Assembly: GCA_016199245.1 (NCBI GenBank) | Contig: JACQHC010000061.1 | Span: 1 to 37,561 of the forward strand | Origin: Gemmatimonadota bacterium | GTDB taxonomy: Bacteria > Gemmatimonadota > Gemmatimonadetes > Gemmatimonadales > GWC2-71-9 | DNA length: 37,561 bases | Direction of reading: 5' to 3' | Part shown: positions 1 through 8,107 of the stretch, in pieces | Numbering within the stretch: the first letter of the stretch is position 1 | Layout: each line of letters starts with the position of its first letter | Made by a program: the position numbers and the translations under genes | Notes under the pieces: model-generated | Databases searched by the model: none | Told to the model about the DNA's origin: nothing | The model's input: the letters and a program-made list of their open reading frames with translations, nothing else

Positions 1-203
1 ACTTTGACCTGATCGTGCCGTGCGGGATTCCCGACGTGCAGATGACCAGCGTGCAGCGGGAGCTGGGCGAGCGGGCGCCGCGTGATCTATGGGTGCGGGC
101 AACCGATGCGGTGATCCTGGGTTTCGCGGAAACGTTCGGACAGCGGCCGCAAGCAACCGCGGTCGAGCAGCTGGTACGGGATAGCTTTGCCAAAAAGGCG
201 TGA
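1..203 (+). CDS. lipB: Octanoyltransferase LipB, 3' end only (5' partial)
   Basis: The open frame enters from the left edge and ends at the TGA of 201-203, giving the last ~66 residues. The start matches the LipB C-terminal signature, FDLIVPCGI followed by MTSV, and PCG holds the cysteine that carries the octanoyl intermediate in this family. LipB transfers octanoyl from acyl carrier protein to the lipoyl domains of 2-oxoacid dehydrogenases and the glycine-cleavage H protein, in the cytoplasm. The catalytic lysine lies outside the window. The GTG at position 15 used by the ORF track is internal to the gene. The stop lies only six bases from the left end of an insertion sequence, so the downstream neighbourhood has been rearranged. 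Confidence 0.85.
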   Translation, partial: FDLIVPCGIPDVQMTSVQRELGERAPRDLWVRATDAVILGFAETFGQRPQATAVEQLVRDSFAKKA

Positions 204-209
204 GAGGTG

Positions 210-228
210 AGAGCCTGTGAATCTATTG
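210..228 (+). repeat. Left terminal inverted repeat of the IS
   Basis: The sequence agagcctgtgaatctattg pairs with the complement of 1768-1786. The first 12 bases and the last four (attg) match; the three between do not. Confidence 0.8.
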
Positions 229-357
229 AGCTGTTACGTTGCGGCATGCGGGTGGAGCGATTGATGCCGTGGTTGGCGTGAGCATCACTACCGTCTGTGG
301 TGTGAGGCGTGCGCTTCAGGGTCGGTGACTGTGGACCGCTTCCCGCGCTCGGCGCGC

Positions 358-1689
358 CTACGTGGCGGTGGCCGCCGCTCGCAGCGCATGCCCGTGCAGG
401 AGGTTGATCGCGAGCGCGTGCCACAGCACCACCGCCCGCACCTTCGCCAGGCCGCGGACCCGCACGCGGATCAAGCCGCGGTTGCTCACTTGGGCGTTCA
501 CCCACTCGGCCGCCCCTGGCCGCTGACGCAACAGGGCCCGGGCTGCTGCCGTGGCCATGCGCCGACGCCACGCGGCGACGGCGGGCGGATCCCCGCAGCG
601 CGGCGCGTAGCGATCCTGCCCCGGTTTCTTCGGTGCCAGCACGGGTGCGATCACGGTGCAGGGATGCGGTGGCGCACTCAGCGTCACCAGATCCGCCTTC
701 TTCGCAAAGCCGCCATCCGCCACCACGGTGGACGGGGTCTGGCCATAGCGGGCCTCGAGCTGCGCGAGCATGGGCGGGAGCTGGCCGAAATCGCTGCCGG
801 CATTGGTGGCCTCTACGCCCACCACAATGGGCGCATCCAGCGGGCGCGCCAATTGCACGTTGTACGCCGGCCGATACCCGCCATCACTCATCTTCATGAC
901 GCGGGCCTCGGGATCGGTGCTCGACGCCCGCGGTTCTCGCGGGTTGCGGTTGCGCTGCGCCTGCTTGGCCCGCTCCAACTCGGCGACATGAGTCAGGGCC
1001 GCCCGCGCCCGCTGCTCCCGCGCCCGCGCCGCGCGCTCCCGGGCCACCTGCTGGCGCCGGGTCAGCGCCGCCGGATCAGCCGCCACCTCCTGGCGCAACC
1101 GTGCTACGTGGCGCCGGGCCACCTTCAGGCACCGCTGCAACGTGCCGCGCCGGTGGAACGACGCCGCTCCGGCGCTGGCCCGCACCTTGTAGCCGTCCTG
1201 GGTCACCACGGCGAGCGTGACCAAGCCCGCGTGCAGCAACGCCGCCACGCTCTGGGTAAGCAAGTCATCCAGGATTTCCACGTGCTGCACCCGGAAGTCG
1301 GCGAGCGTGTGATAGTTCACGCTCACGCCGCCGCACAACCACTGATAGGCCACGTGCTCGGTGCACAAGCGATCCACCGCCCGGGCGCTGCCCACGCCCT
1401 CCAGCGTGGCGTACAGCCACAGGGCCACCAGGATCTGCGGATCGATGGCCGGCCGGCCGGGCGTCCCCTCGACGGCCGCAATGCGGGCGTACAGCGGGCC
1501 GAGATCCAACCCCTCGACGAACCGCCACACCAAGCGGGCGCGGTGCTCCGGCGGCACCAGCTGATCGAGCGCCAGCGGCCGCCACTCGATCTGCGTCCGG
1601 TCCGCACGCTCCACCCGCGGGCGGCCGCTGCCCTGAGTCGATGCGGCGGGGACCGTCGGCCGCAGCGGGAACAGCGTGGGCTCGTCCAT
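358..1689 (-). CDS. IS1182-family-like DDE transposase
   Basis: About 443 residues. I start it at MDEPTLFPL (ATG 1689-1687) rather than at the upstream ATG in the ORF track, because the 27 extra residues run towards the inverted repeat and look non-coding. It has the two-part layout of IS1182/IS5-type transposases. The N-terminal DUF772-like part (roughly residues 25-130) contains GRPAIDPQILVALWLYATLE. The C-terminal part is an RNase-H-like DDE domain. Candidate catalytic residues are the Asp in TQDGYKVRA, the Asp in VVADGGF, and the Glu in GAAEWVNAQ. The family signature RVRGLAKVRAVVLWHALAINL sits close to the end. It appears intact, so the element may be active. It is cytoplasmic and acts on its own inverted repeats. 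Confidence 0.88.
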   Translation of the reverse strand: MDEPTLFPLRPTVPAASTQGSGRPRVERADRTQIEWRPLALDQLVPPEHRARLVWRFVEGLDLGPLYARIAAVEGTPGRPAIDPQILVALWLYATLEGVGSARAVDRLCTEHVAYQWLCGGVSVNYHTLADFRVQHVEILDDLLTQSVAALLHAGLVTLAVVTQDGYKVRASAGAASFHRRGTLQRCLKVARRHVARLRQEVAADPAALTRRQQVARERAARAREQRARAALTHVAELERAKQAQRNRNPREPRASSTDPEARVMKMSDGGYRPAYNVQLARPLDAPIVVGVEATNAGSDFGQLPPMLAQLEARYGQTPSTVVADGGFAKKADLVTLSAPPHPCTVIAPVLAPKKPGQDRYAPRCGDPPAVAAWRRRMATAAARALLRQRPGAAEWVNAQVSNRGLIRVRVRGLAKVRAVVLWHALAINLLHGHALRAAATAT

Positions 1690-1767
1690 GCGACCTCGCT
1701 GGAAGGAGGTGAACTTCGCAATACGACCCGCGCCCAAAATACAACTTCTCAAACCTCGAACCAGAGG

Positions 1768-1786
1768 CAATTATTTCACAGGCTCT
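1768..1786 (-). repeat. Right terminal inverted repeat of the IS
   Basis: The complement reads agagcctgtgaaataattg, matching the left end in 16 of 19 positions. The transposase start lies about 80 bp inside this end. Confidence 0.8.
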
Positions 1787-2056
1787 GACTTCTCGTACAG
1801 CGTGGGCGCCGTGCTTTTCTATCTGCTCTACGGCGTCGTCGGACCCGAGCGGTTTCGAGCCATCATCGGCGGGTTTTACCGGCAATACGCCGAGGCCGGA
1901 GGGGGCACCGACGATTTCGTCGCGTTCGCGAGCAAGACCGCGGGGTTGAATCTGACGAAGGCGTTCGACGATTGGGTCTATACCGTCGGCTGGTGGGACG
2001 CGATCCAGGGCGGGGCGACGTATCAGGAGCTGGTCCAGCGGTACCGGCCGAGGTAG
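1787..2056 (+). pseudogene. M1-family aminopeptidase, C-terminal fragment
   Basis: An open frame of ~90 codons begins abruptly at the right end of the insertion sequence and runs to TAG 2054-2056. It reads like the C-terminal helical part of secreted M1 metallopeptidases: SYSVGAVLFYLLYGVVG, then a helix, then TDDFVAFASKTAGLNL and a terminal DWVYTVGW. The zinc-binding HExxH and GAMEN regions are absent, and no start codon or ribosome site precedes the fragment. On the other side of the element is the end of lipB, not the missing N-terminus, so this is not a simple interruption. It is best read as a remnant left by IS-mediated deletion or recombination between IS copies, although an assembly join cannot be excluded. 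Confidence 0.75.
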
Positions 2057-2141
2057 AGTGGGCGAGCACCCACGCTGACGCTTGACGCTCTCTTGCGCCT
2101 GACCACCTACCGTCGGGTCAGTCACAGCAAGAAGGTGTCCA

Positions 2142-2511
2142 ATGCGTCGCACCGCGCTCATCCTTGCCACCCTGATGGCGGCGGCCGGCCGCGGTTCTTC
2201 GCAACGCCGCGCTTGGTCTGGTCGTTGGAGCGGCGACGGGCGCCGTCGCCGGGCCCGTGCTGCTCTCCCGTTCCTGCCTGACGTGGAAGCGCGACCTTGC
2301 AAACCAGGTGAATTGCGCCGAGGACTTGCTGGACAATGGGACCCGAGCGCAGGCTGCCGTGATTTTCGGTGGTGCCGGCGTCGGTCTCGGCGCCCTGGTT
2401 GGGATCCTGACAGGGCGAGAGCGCTGGCAGGAGCTGGACGCCCGAGGCTGGCAGCTGGCCACGGTTCCGCTGCCTGGGCAGATCGCGTTCAGGGTTTCAA
2501 CGAGGTTCTAG
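2142..2511 (+). pseudogene. Small exported or membrane protein, frameshifted (unknown function)
   Basis: The ATG at 2142 has a good ribosome site (AGAAGGTG) and begins a signal-peptide-like stretch, MRRTALILATLMAAAG. The frame then turns arginine-rich, while the +1 frame becomes protein-like from about 2190: AALGLVVGAATGAVAGPVL, then NQVNCAEDLL and a glycine-zipper-like GGAGVGLGALVGILTG, ending at 2511. Joining the frames near 2185-2195, where a base seems to be missing in a GC-rich run, gives one exported or inner-membrane protein of ~122 residues. It could be a real frameshift or a base error in the assembly. I do not recognise a family. Two cysteines in the middle might form a disulphide. 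Confidence 0.55.
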
Positions 2512-2638
2512 AAGCGGCGACGGCTGCCGCGTGGAACGGAAGGCATTCGCAAGGCGTCGCCCCGGGCGCGCCAGCTCGGGGCGACCGGCCCGTTCGCGAA
2601 ACGCGCCCCCTTTCTGGCCAGCCCACGCGGCCAACCTG

Positions 2639-2644
2639 TATCTT
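2639..2644 (+). promoter_or_regulatory. Candidate -10 element (TATCTT) for a leaderless kinase transcript
   Basis: TATCTT lies five bases before the ATG at 2650, and no Shine-Dalgarno sequence intervenes. The same hexamer sits at the same spacing before the gene at 9289. No clear -35 is visible. A start about seven bases downstream would make the mRNA leaderless. Confidence 0.35.
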
Positions 2645-2649
2645 GGTTC

Positions 2650-4545
2650 ATGGCCCCGTCCCCGCCCCCGGCCGATCCCCTCTTCCTGTCATTCCAGCTC
2701 GCTCTGGCCGGCCGGTACTCGATCGACCGCGAGATCGGCCGCGGTGGCATGGGGATCGTCTATCTCGCCCGCGAGGTGCATCTCGATCGCCCAGTCGCGA
2801 TCAAGCTGCTCCCGCCTGACCGCGCCAGCCAGCCGTCGCTGCGCCAGCGCTTTCTCCGCGAAGCCCGGCTGGCCGCCAAGCTCTCCCATCCCAACATCAT
2901 CCCCATCCACGCCGTCGAGGACACGGGTGGCTTTGTGTTCTACGTGATGGCGTTCGTGGATGGCGAGACGCTGGCCCACCGTGTCCGCACTCGCGGTCCC
3001 CTCCCGGGCGCGGAGGCGGCGCGCGTGCTGCGGGAGGTCGCCTGGGCGTTGGCCCACGCCCACCAGCAGGGGCTGGTGCACCGCGACGTGAAGCCGGACA
3101 ACATCCTGTTGGAAGCCGGGACCGGGCGCGTCCTTGTAGCGGATTTCGGCATCGCCGCGGCGGCTGGGGACTCGGGGCCCGACGGCATCACCGGCACACC
3201 CGAATTCATGAGCCCGGAGCAGGCACTCGGCGCGCCAGTCGACCAGCGCAGCGACCTGTACGGGTTGGGTGCCAGCGCGTTCTATGCTCTGTCAGGACGG
3301 TATCCCTTCGAGGGACAGAGCGCGACGGAGGTTCTGGCGAAGCAGGTCACCGAGCCGCCGCCCTCGCTCGCGTCGCTCGGCCTCATTGTACCGCGCAAGC
3401 TCGCGGCCCTGGTAGATCGCTGCCTGGCCAAGGCCCCCGACCACCGGCCGGCGAGCGCCCAGGCGCTGGCTGAGCAGCTCGGCGTGGCACTCGAGCAACG
3501 GCGCGAGCTGCCCGCAGCCCTGCGAGCATTCGTGAAGCGCAGCGCCAGGTTGAATGGAGTCGGCACGCTCGCCACCGCGCCGCTCGTGCTTTCGGGATCG
3601 ATCAGCGTTGCAGCCGTGTTCGGCGCTGTCGCGGGTTATGTCACCTTCTTCGGCGGATTGGCCGCAGTACCACTGGCGTACTTCGTGGGAGCGGCGCGAC
3701 GCCTCTTACGGCTGGGATTCACCCATCAGGATCTTGGGCCCGCGTTCCAGGGAGAGATGGAGCAGACCAGAGAGGAGCTCGCCGTCGAGCGCCGCCGCAG
3801 CCACCCAGCGTGGCTCGCCAGCGGACTTCGTATCGCCGCAAAGGCCGCCGGCGCGGTCTCCGGCTCAGCGCTGCTGGTAGGCCTCGTCATCGATGTTGGC
3901 GATTTCTTTCTGGTCCCGCTCGTAGGGCTCGCCGGTGGCGTGGCGGTGTTCACCACCATTGGGTTTGTCGCGCTGGAGCAACGCCATCGAGACGTGGACA
4001 CGGCATTCTGGTCCAGAATGTGGATGGGCAGGATCGGCAAGCTGGTGTTCGCGCTCGCCCGGAAGCTCCCGGGCGGCCGCGCGGTGCAATCCGCAATGAC
4101 GCATCGTGCCACCGAGCTGTCACTCGGCATGGCTGCCGAGCACCTGTACGAGAGCTTGCCCAAGGAGACACGACAAGCGATCCCCGGTTTGCCAACCGTG
4201 CTTCACCGCCTTCAGGACGACGCTCAGGCGCTCCGTAGCCGGTACGATGAACTCCAGGACGTGCTCGCGGACGTGGGGGACGCCGCCGCGTCAGCCGAGT
4301 ACAGCGATTTACGCGCCGCGCGAGATGTCGTGCACGCCAAGCTGGGCGACGCTGTGGGCGCGCTGGAGACCATCCGCTTGAACCTCCTGCGACTGCACGC
4401 CGGCTCAGCGACGGTCGAAGGGCTGACAACTCACCTGGGCCTCGCTGCCGAAGTGTCCGAGGACGTCGAGCGGCTCATCGCCGCACACGAGGAAGTGGAG
4501 CGCACGCTGAAATTCCCGCGCCTGGAGGCATCGACACCGGTCTGA
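2650..4545 (+). CDS. Membrane Ser/Thr protein kinase (Hanks type, PknB-like)
   Basis: 631 residues. The kinase domain occupies about residues 23-280: glycine loop GRGGMG (30-35), VAIK with Lys52, HRDVKPDN in the catalytic loop, DFG, and GTPEFMSPEQ in the activation segment. All key residues are present, so it should be active. It should phosphorylate Ser/Thr on unknown cytoplasmic targets. The C-terminal half has no PASTA or TPR units. It carries two pairs of hydrophobic segments (around VLSGSISVAAVFGAVAGYV and GSALLVGLVIDVGDFFLV) separated by a charged linker, then a long helical, probably coiled-coil region that ends in the cytoplasm. This layout suggests a kinase anchored by about four membrane helices with a helical output or sensor domain. 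It precedes the secreted M14 peptidase on the same strand. Confidence 0.9.
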   Translation: MAPSPPPADPLFLSFQLALAGRYSIDREIGRGGMGIVYLAREVHLDRPVAIKLLPPDRASQPSLRQRFLREARLAAKLSHPNIIPIHAVEDTGGFVFYVMAFVDGETLAHRVRTRGPLPGAEAARVLREVAWALAHAHQQGLVHRDVKPDNILLEAGTGRVLVADFGIAAAAGDSGPDGITGTPEFMSPEQALGAPVDQRSDLYGLGASAFYALSGRYPFEGQSATEVLAKQVTEPPPSLASLGLIVPRKLAALVDRCLAKAPDHRPASAQALAEQLGVALEQRRELPAALRAFVKRSARLNGVGTLATAPLVLSGSISVAAVFGAVAGYVTFFGGLAAVPLAYFVGAARRLLRLGFTHQDLGPAFQGEMEQTREELAVERRRSHPAWLASGLRIAAKAAGAVSGSALLVGLVIDVGDFFLVPLVGLAGGVAVFTTIGFVALEQRHRDVDTAFWSRMWMGRIGKLVFALARKLPGGRAVQSAMTHRATELSLGMAAEHLYESLPKETRQAIPGLPTVLHRLQDDAQALRSRYDELQDVLADVGDAAASAEYSDLRAARDVVHAKLGDAVGALETIRLNLLRLHAGSATVEGLTTHLGLAAEVSEDVERLIAAHEEVERTLKFPRLEASTPV

Positions 4546-4627
4546 ATGTGACAAGCGCCGTCTTTGCTACTCGCGAACCCGCGCAGACCGGGGCACGCCC
4601 GGCCCTTCCAGCCCCTCCCCCCCGGCC

Positions 4628-4633
4628 TATCTT
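4628..4633 (+). promoter_or_regulatory. Candidate -10 element (TATCTT) upstream of the M14 peptidase gene
   Basis: TATCTT in the context ccggcctatcttcccc lies 37 bases before the chosen ATG at 4671. This gene also has a purine-rich site (aagggg) before its start, so the transcript would have a leader. No convincing -35 is visible. Confidence 0.3.
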
Positions 4634-4670
4634 CCCCAAGTCCTCGCTGACTCGTTCCAAGGGGTTTGTC

Positions 4671-7592
4671 ATGCCGTCCCGTGTCCGCCGCCACCTGTCG
4701 CTCGTGCCGACCGCGGTTTCGAGCCTCGTCCTCGCGCTCCCGCTGGGCGCCCAAACCCTGCCGTCGCCCGCACAGGTCTTCGGCCACGAGATTGGCGCCG
4801 ACCGGAAGCTGGTGGACTGGGACGGGATCGTTCGCTACATGCAAATGGCCGACCAGGCCTCAGACCGCGTGAACCTGCGAGAGGTCGGGAAGTCGAGCCA
4901 TAACCGCCCGTTCCTGCTCCTGGAGATCTCGAGCCCGCAAACGATCGCCAACATCGACCGCTACAAGGCGCTCCAGCGGCGGCTCTACTTCCAGGATCAC
5001 GTGCCGGGACAGGACGCGAGCGCAGTGCACACCGCAGCGCAACGCGAGGAGCTTTTCACTCAGCACAAGGCCGTGGTTCTGATCACGTGCACCATTCACG
5101 CGACCGAAGTGGGCGCGGCGCAGATGACGCTGGAGCTGGTCTACAACCTGGCCACCGCCAACGACGAGCGGACGCGGAAGATCCTGGACAACGTGATCTT
5201 CCTGCTGGTGCCGAGTCTGAACCCTGACGGACAGGACATGGTGGTGGAGTGGTACAACCGCTACGTCGGGACCGAGTTTGAGGCCGGCAACATTCCGTGG
5301 CTCTATCACCCCTACGTGGGCCATGACAACAACCGCGACCTGTACATGCTCACGCAGGCGGAGTCGCGCAACATCTCGCAGATCCTCTACAAGGATTGGT
5401 TCCCCTCCATCTGGTTGGACGAGCACCAGATGGGCTCCACCGGCCCGCGGATCTTCACCATGCCGGCCACCGATCCCATCAACCTGAACGTCCATCCTCT
5501 TATCTATCGACTGAACGGGATCTACGGCCAGGCGCAGGCCGCCGCGCTCGAGGCTGCCGGGAAGACCGGCATCATCTACGACTACACCTACACCAACTTC
5601 TGGCCCGGCGCGATGGCGTGGACCGGCTGGTGGCACAACCAGGTGGGCATGCTCACCGAGGTCGCGAGCGTGCGCATCGCCACACCGACGTACCAGCGCA
5701 TGGCCCGGATGGGTGAGACGCCGAGTGGGCAAGCGGGTGGATTTGGCGGATTCGACGGCGGGCGTGCGACCGACACACTTCCACCGCCGCGCGACACGCA
5801 ACCGCGCACCAACTACGCGCGACCCTGGCTCGGGGGCGAGTGGCGGCTCCGGGACATCGTGGAATACGAGCTGATCGCGACGATGGCGCTGCTGGAATCG
5901 GCGGCCGACACGCGGCGCACGTTGTTGGAGCAGTTGTACGAGGTGAATCGGACGGCGATCAATCAATTCCGCGGCACGGCCGCGAGGGCGGCAGACGCGG
6001 GAGGAGCGGCAGCGGCGGCAGCCGGGAACGGACAGCAGGCGATGACAGGCGATGGCGGGCGATCACGGGCGACGCCGGCAACGGGCCGAGTGATGGACTT
6101 GTCGGCCGCGGCGAATGGGACGCCCTACGCGGTCATCGTGGACCCCGAGCAGAAGAGCCCGATCGACGCCGCCAAGATGCTCCAGCTGCTCGAGCACAAC
6201 GGCGTGATCGTTGAGCGCGCCACGCAGCCGTTCGACGCGGCGGGCCAGCGACACGCGGCGGGCACGTGGGTCATTCGCCTGGGCCAGGTGTTCGGCGCGT
6301 ATGCCAAGGAGATGCTCGAGACGCAAGTCTATCCGGAGGTGCGCCTGTCCCCAGAATCACCGCCGCGGCCGCCGTACGACGTCACCGCGTGGACGCTGGG
6401 GATGTTGATGGACGTAGACACGCGGTTCGTCCCGGCGCCGTTCGACGCCGCGCTGGAGGTGGTGCGCGGCGTGCCGCTGCCCCGCGGCCGCATCACGGGC
6501 TCGGGTGGGACGTTTCTGATCGACGGGTCACACAATGACGGCTTCACCGCAGCCAACCGGCTGTGGAAGTCCGGTGCGCGCATCCACCGCGCCTCCGCGG
6601 CTTTCACGGCAGCGAACACACGGTTCGGGGCCGGCACCTGGGTCGTCGAAGGTGTCTCGACCCAACGGATGCGAGAGGTTGCCGAACCCCTAGGCCTCCC
6701 AGTGGTCGCAGTGGGCTCCGTCCCAGCTGCCGCCTCTGCCGCTCCTGCCGCTTCTGGCGCCCCTCGCGTTGCCCTGTACCAACCCTGGGGCTCCAACATG
6801 GACGAAGGCTGGACGCGCTGGGTGCTGGAGCATTTCGGCTTCGACTACACCACGCTGCACCCCCAGGACCTGCGCGCCGCGGCCCCGAACGCGACTGGGG
6901 AGTTCGAGATTCCGGCGGCGGAGCGCGCCCAGTGGCCCGGTCATGTGAAGGACCACACGCCGCCCAGCGTGCTGAAGCAGCCGCTGGCTGGCCGGTTCGA
7001 CGTCGTGCTGTTCACCGACCAGGGAGCGGAGAGCATCCTGCGTGGCACCAGCTCGTCAGCCACACCGCCCGTCTACCGCGGCGGGATCGGTGAGGAAGGC
7101 ATCACCGCGCTCAAGGCGTTCGTCGCGAGTGGCGGTACGGTCGTGGCCCTGGGGAGCGCGGGCGACTTGTTCATCGAGCACTGGCCGATCCCAGTGAAGA
7201 ACGTCGCACGCACGCTGAGCGACACTGAGCTGCTGATCCCCGGCTCCATTCCACGCCTTCAGGCCGACCCCAGTCATTCCCTCACCTGGGGGATGCCGGA
7301 GTCCACGTACGGGTTCTTCATTCGCAGTCCGTTCTATGCGCTGACAGATGGATTCAACAGCCAACGGGTCAGCGTGCCGCTGCGTTACCCAAACACCGAC
7401 GTCCGGGCGTCGGGGTGGATTCGCGGCGAAGAGCACCTCCAGGGCCGAGCGGCTGCCGTGCAGGTGGACTTCGACGGTGGTGGCAGGATCATCTTGATCG
7501 GGATCCGGCCACAGCACCGCGCGCAGACCCATGCGACGTTCAAGGTCCTGTTCAATGCGCTGGTCAATGCGGGGTCCAAGAGGCCGGCGTAA
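4671..7592 (+). CDS. Secreted M14-family zinc metallopeptidase
   Basis: 973 residues from MPSRVRRHLS. I prefer this start to the GTG-like start at 4548 because it gives a classic signal peptide (charged start, LVPTAVSSLVLALPLGAQ) and has aagggg upstream. The carboxypeptidase domain follows: HATE (His143, Glu146) supplies two zinc ligands and DEHQMGS (His252) the third. NPDG and HDNNRD match substrate-binding elements of the family, and LTEVAS probably holds the catalytic Glu. After residue ~440 comes a low-complexity stretch partly built from 10-bp DNA repeats, then alpha/beta regions; the last (VALYQPWGSNMDEGW to LKAFVASGGTVVALG) resembles a class-I glutamine-amidotransferase-like fold without obvious catalysis. 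It probably cleaves peptides in the periplasm or outside the cell. Ala/Ser/Gly-rich linkers near residues 440-470 and 683-698 are unusual. Confidence 0.88.
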   Translation: MPSRVRRHLSLVPTAVSSLVLALPLGAQTLPSPAQVFGHEIGADRKLVDWDGIVRYMQMADQASDRVNLREVGKSSHNRPFLLLEISSPQTIANIDRYKALQRRLYFQDHVPGQDASAVHTAAQREELFTQHKAVVLITCTIHATEVGAAQMTLELVYNLATANDERTRKILDNVIFLLVPSLNPDGQDMVVEWYNRYVGTEFEAGNIPWLYHPYVGHDNNRDLYMLTQAESRNISQILYKDWFPSIWLDEHQMGSTGPRIFTMPATDPINLNVHPLIYRLNGIYGQAQAAALEAAGKTGIIYDYTYTNFWPGAMAWTGWWHNQVGMLTEVASVRIATPTYQRMARMGETPSGQAGGFGGFDGGRATDTLPPPRDTQPRTNYARPWLGGEWRLRDIVEYELIATMALLESAADTRRTLLEQLYEVNRTAINQFRGTAARAADAGGAAAAAAGNGQQAMTGDGGRSRATPATGRVMDLSAAANGTPYAVIVDPEQKSPIDAAKMLQLLEHNGVIVERATQPFDAAGQRHAAGTWVIRLGQVFGAYAKEMLETQVYPEVRLSPESPPRPPYDVTAWTLGMLMDVDTRFVPAPFDAALEVVRGVPLPRGRITGSGGTFLIDGSHNDGFTAANRLWKSGARIHRASAAFTAANTRFGAGTWVVEGVSTQRMREVAEPLGLPVVAVGSVPAAASAAPAASGAPRVALYQPWGSNMDEGWTRWVLEHFGFDYTTLHPQDLRAAAPNATGEFEIPAAERAQWPGHVKDHTPPSVLKQPLAGRFDVVLFTDQGAESILRGTSSSATPPVYRGGIGEEGITALKAFVASGGTVVALGSAGDLFIEHWPIPVKNVARTLSDTELLIPGSIPRLQADPSHSLTWGMPESTYGFFIRSPFYALTDGFNSQRVSVPLRYPNTDVRASGWIRGEEHLQGRAAAVQVDFDGGGRIILIGIRPQHRAQTHATFKVLFNALVNAGSKRPA
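6031..6079 (+). repeat. Degenerate 10-bp tandem repeat inside the M14 gene
   Basis: Consecutive 10-bp units are gacagcaggc, gatgacaggc, gatggcgggc and gatcacgggc, followed by a partial unit. They encode the linker GQQAMTGDGGRSRATPAT. The unit gatcacgggc is found again, in the same kind of 10-bp array, at 31901-31910. Confidence 0.7.
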
Positions 7593-7608
7593 CCCGCCGG
7601 GAAGCGAG

Positions 7609-7685
7609 GTTCGATACTCGATGCTCGTTGTTCGATGTTCGAAGCGCCGTCTCGAGTATCGGACATCGAACATCTAACATCGAAG
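7609..7685. repeat. Intergenic palindromic repeat of the ttcgat/atcgaa type
   Basis: This stretch lies between the M14 gene and the next gene and is made of short ttcgatgttcga-like words and their complements. Two pairs are visible: cgatactcga (7612-7621) with tcgagtatcg (7652-7661), and gatgttcga (7634-7642) with tcgaacatc (7666-7674). The pairs interleave, so either hairpin could form but not both as simple nested stems. A related array is at 9188-9273. It could act as a transcript end or be a dispersed repeat; there is no U-run. Confidence 0.65.
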
Positions 7686-7725
7686 GTCGTTCACCGCCAT
7701 CGGACGATCGGGAGGGAGGCTAGCA

Positions 7726-8028
7726 GTGGGCATCGAACTCGAGCTGGGAGTCCTGCTGGCGATCTCGATCGTCGGGTGTCCCGTGTTTGCCGTTTTCGAG
7801 GTCGAGACCGCCCGGTGGAGAAAAGTCCTGAAGTGGCTGATCATCAGTGGCGCAACTGTCGGCCTGTATTACGCCATCGGCCACACCGCGCTTGCGGTGC
7901 CGCTCGGGCTTGGCGTTGTGGGATTGTCGTTTCACTTCTGGTGGTGCAACAAGCACGGAATCCATCCGCTCTACGCGACGCCGCGGCGGCGGTATTACGA
8001 GTTGCGCGGTTGGAGTTGGCCCGAGTAG
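7726..8028 (+). CDS. Small hydrophobic membrane protein, unknown function
   Basis: 100 residues starting at GTG 7726, eight bases or less after a strong purine site (ggagggagg). About three hydrophobic segments are visible: LELGVLLAISIVGCPVFAVF, a segment around WLIISGATVGLYYAIG, and ALAVPLGLGVVGLSFHFWW. The cytoplasmic-looking tail HGIHPLYATPRRRYYELRGW is rich in Arg, Tyr and His and looks conserved in character. I do not recognise a family. It stands alone between two intergenic repeats, with the convergent yceI gene behind it. Confidence 0.7.
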   Translation: MGIELELGVLLAISIVGCPVFAVFEVETARWRKVLKWLIISGATVGLYYAIGHTALAVPLGLGVVGLSFHFWWCNKHGIHPLYATPRRRYYELRGWSWPE

Positions 8029-8107
8029 ATACCAGACGACAGTAGAAGCGGCACACGGCCCACCGGCGCTTCCGCCGACTGGGCCGAGTGCTCCTGAGGC
8101 GCCTCCG

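Larger units (their letters stand above)
210..1786. mobile_element. IS1182-family-like insertion sequence
   Basis: A ~1.58-kb element with one transposase gene on the minus strand. It is bounded by imperfect terminal inverted repeats whose outer 12 bases are identical: agagcctgtgaa at 210-221 and its complement at 1775-1786. About 16 of 19 bases match if the arms are extended inward. If the ends are taken one base in (211-1785), the trinucleotide TGA is present directly outside both ends, which could be a 3-bp target duplication or chance. Between the left end and the transposase stop (222-357) I see no gene. Flanks: lipB ends six bases to the left, and the C-terminal remnant of an M1 peptidase begins directly to the right. 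Confidence 0.82.

Noticed and set aside
325-1788. 487-residue plus-strand ORF across the insertion sequence
   Set aside because: It is the antisense shadow of the transposase, which has clear family motifs on the minus strand.
2093-2281. 62-residue ORF overlapping the frameshifted gene
   Set aside because: Arg/Pro-rich shadow frame without a ribosome site; the signal-peptide frame at 2142 is better.
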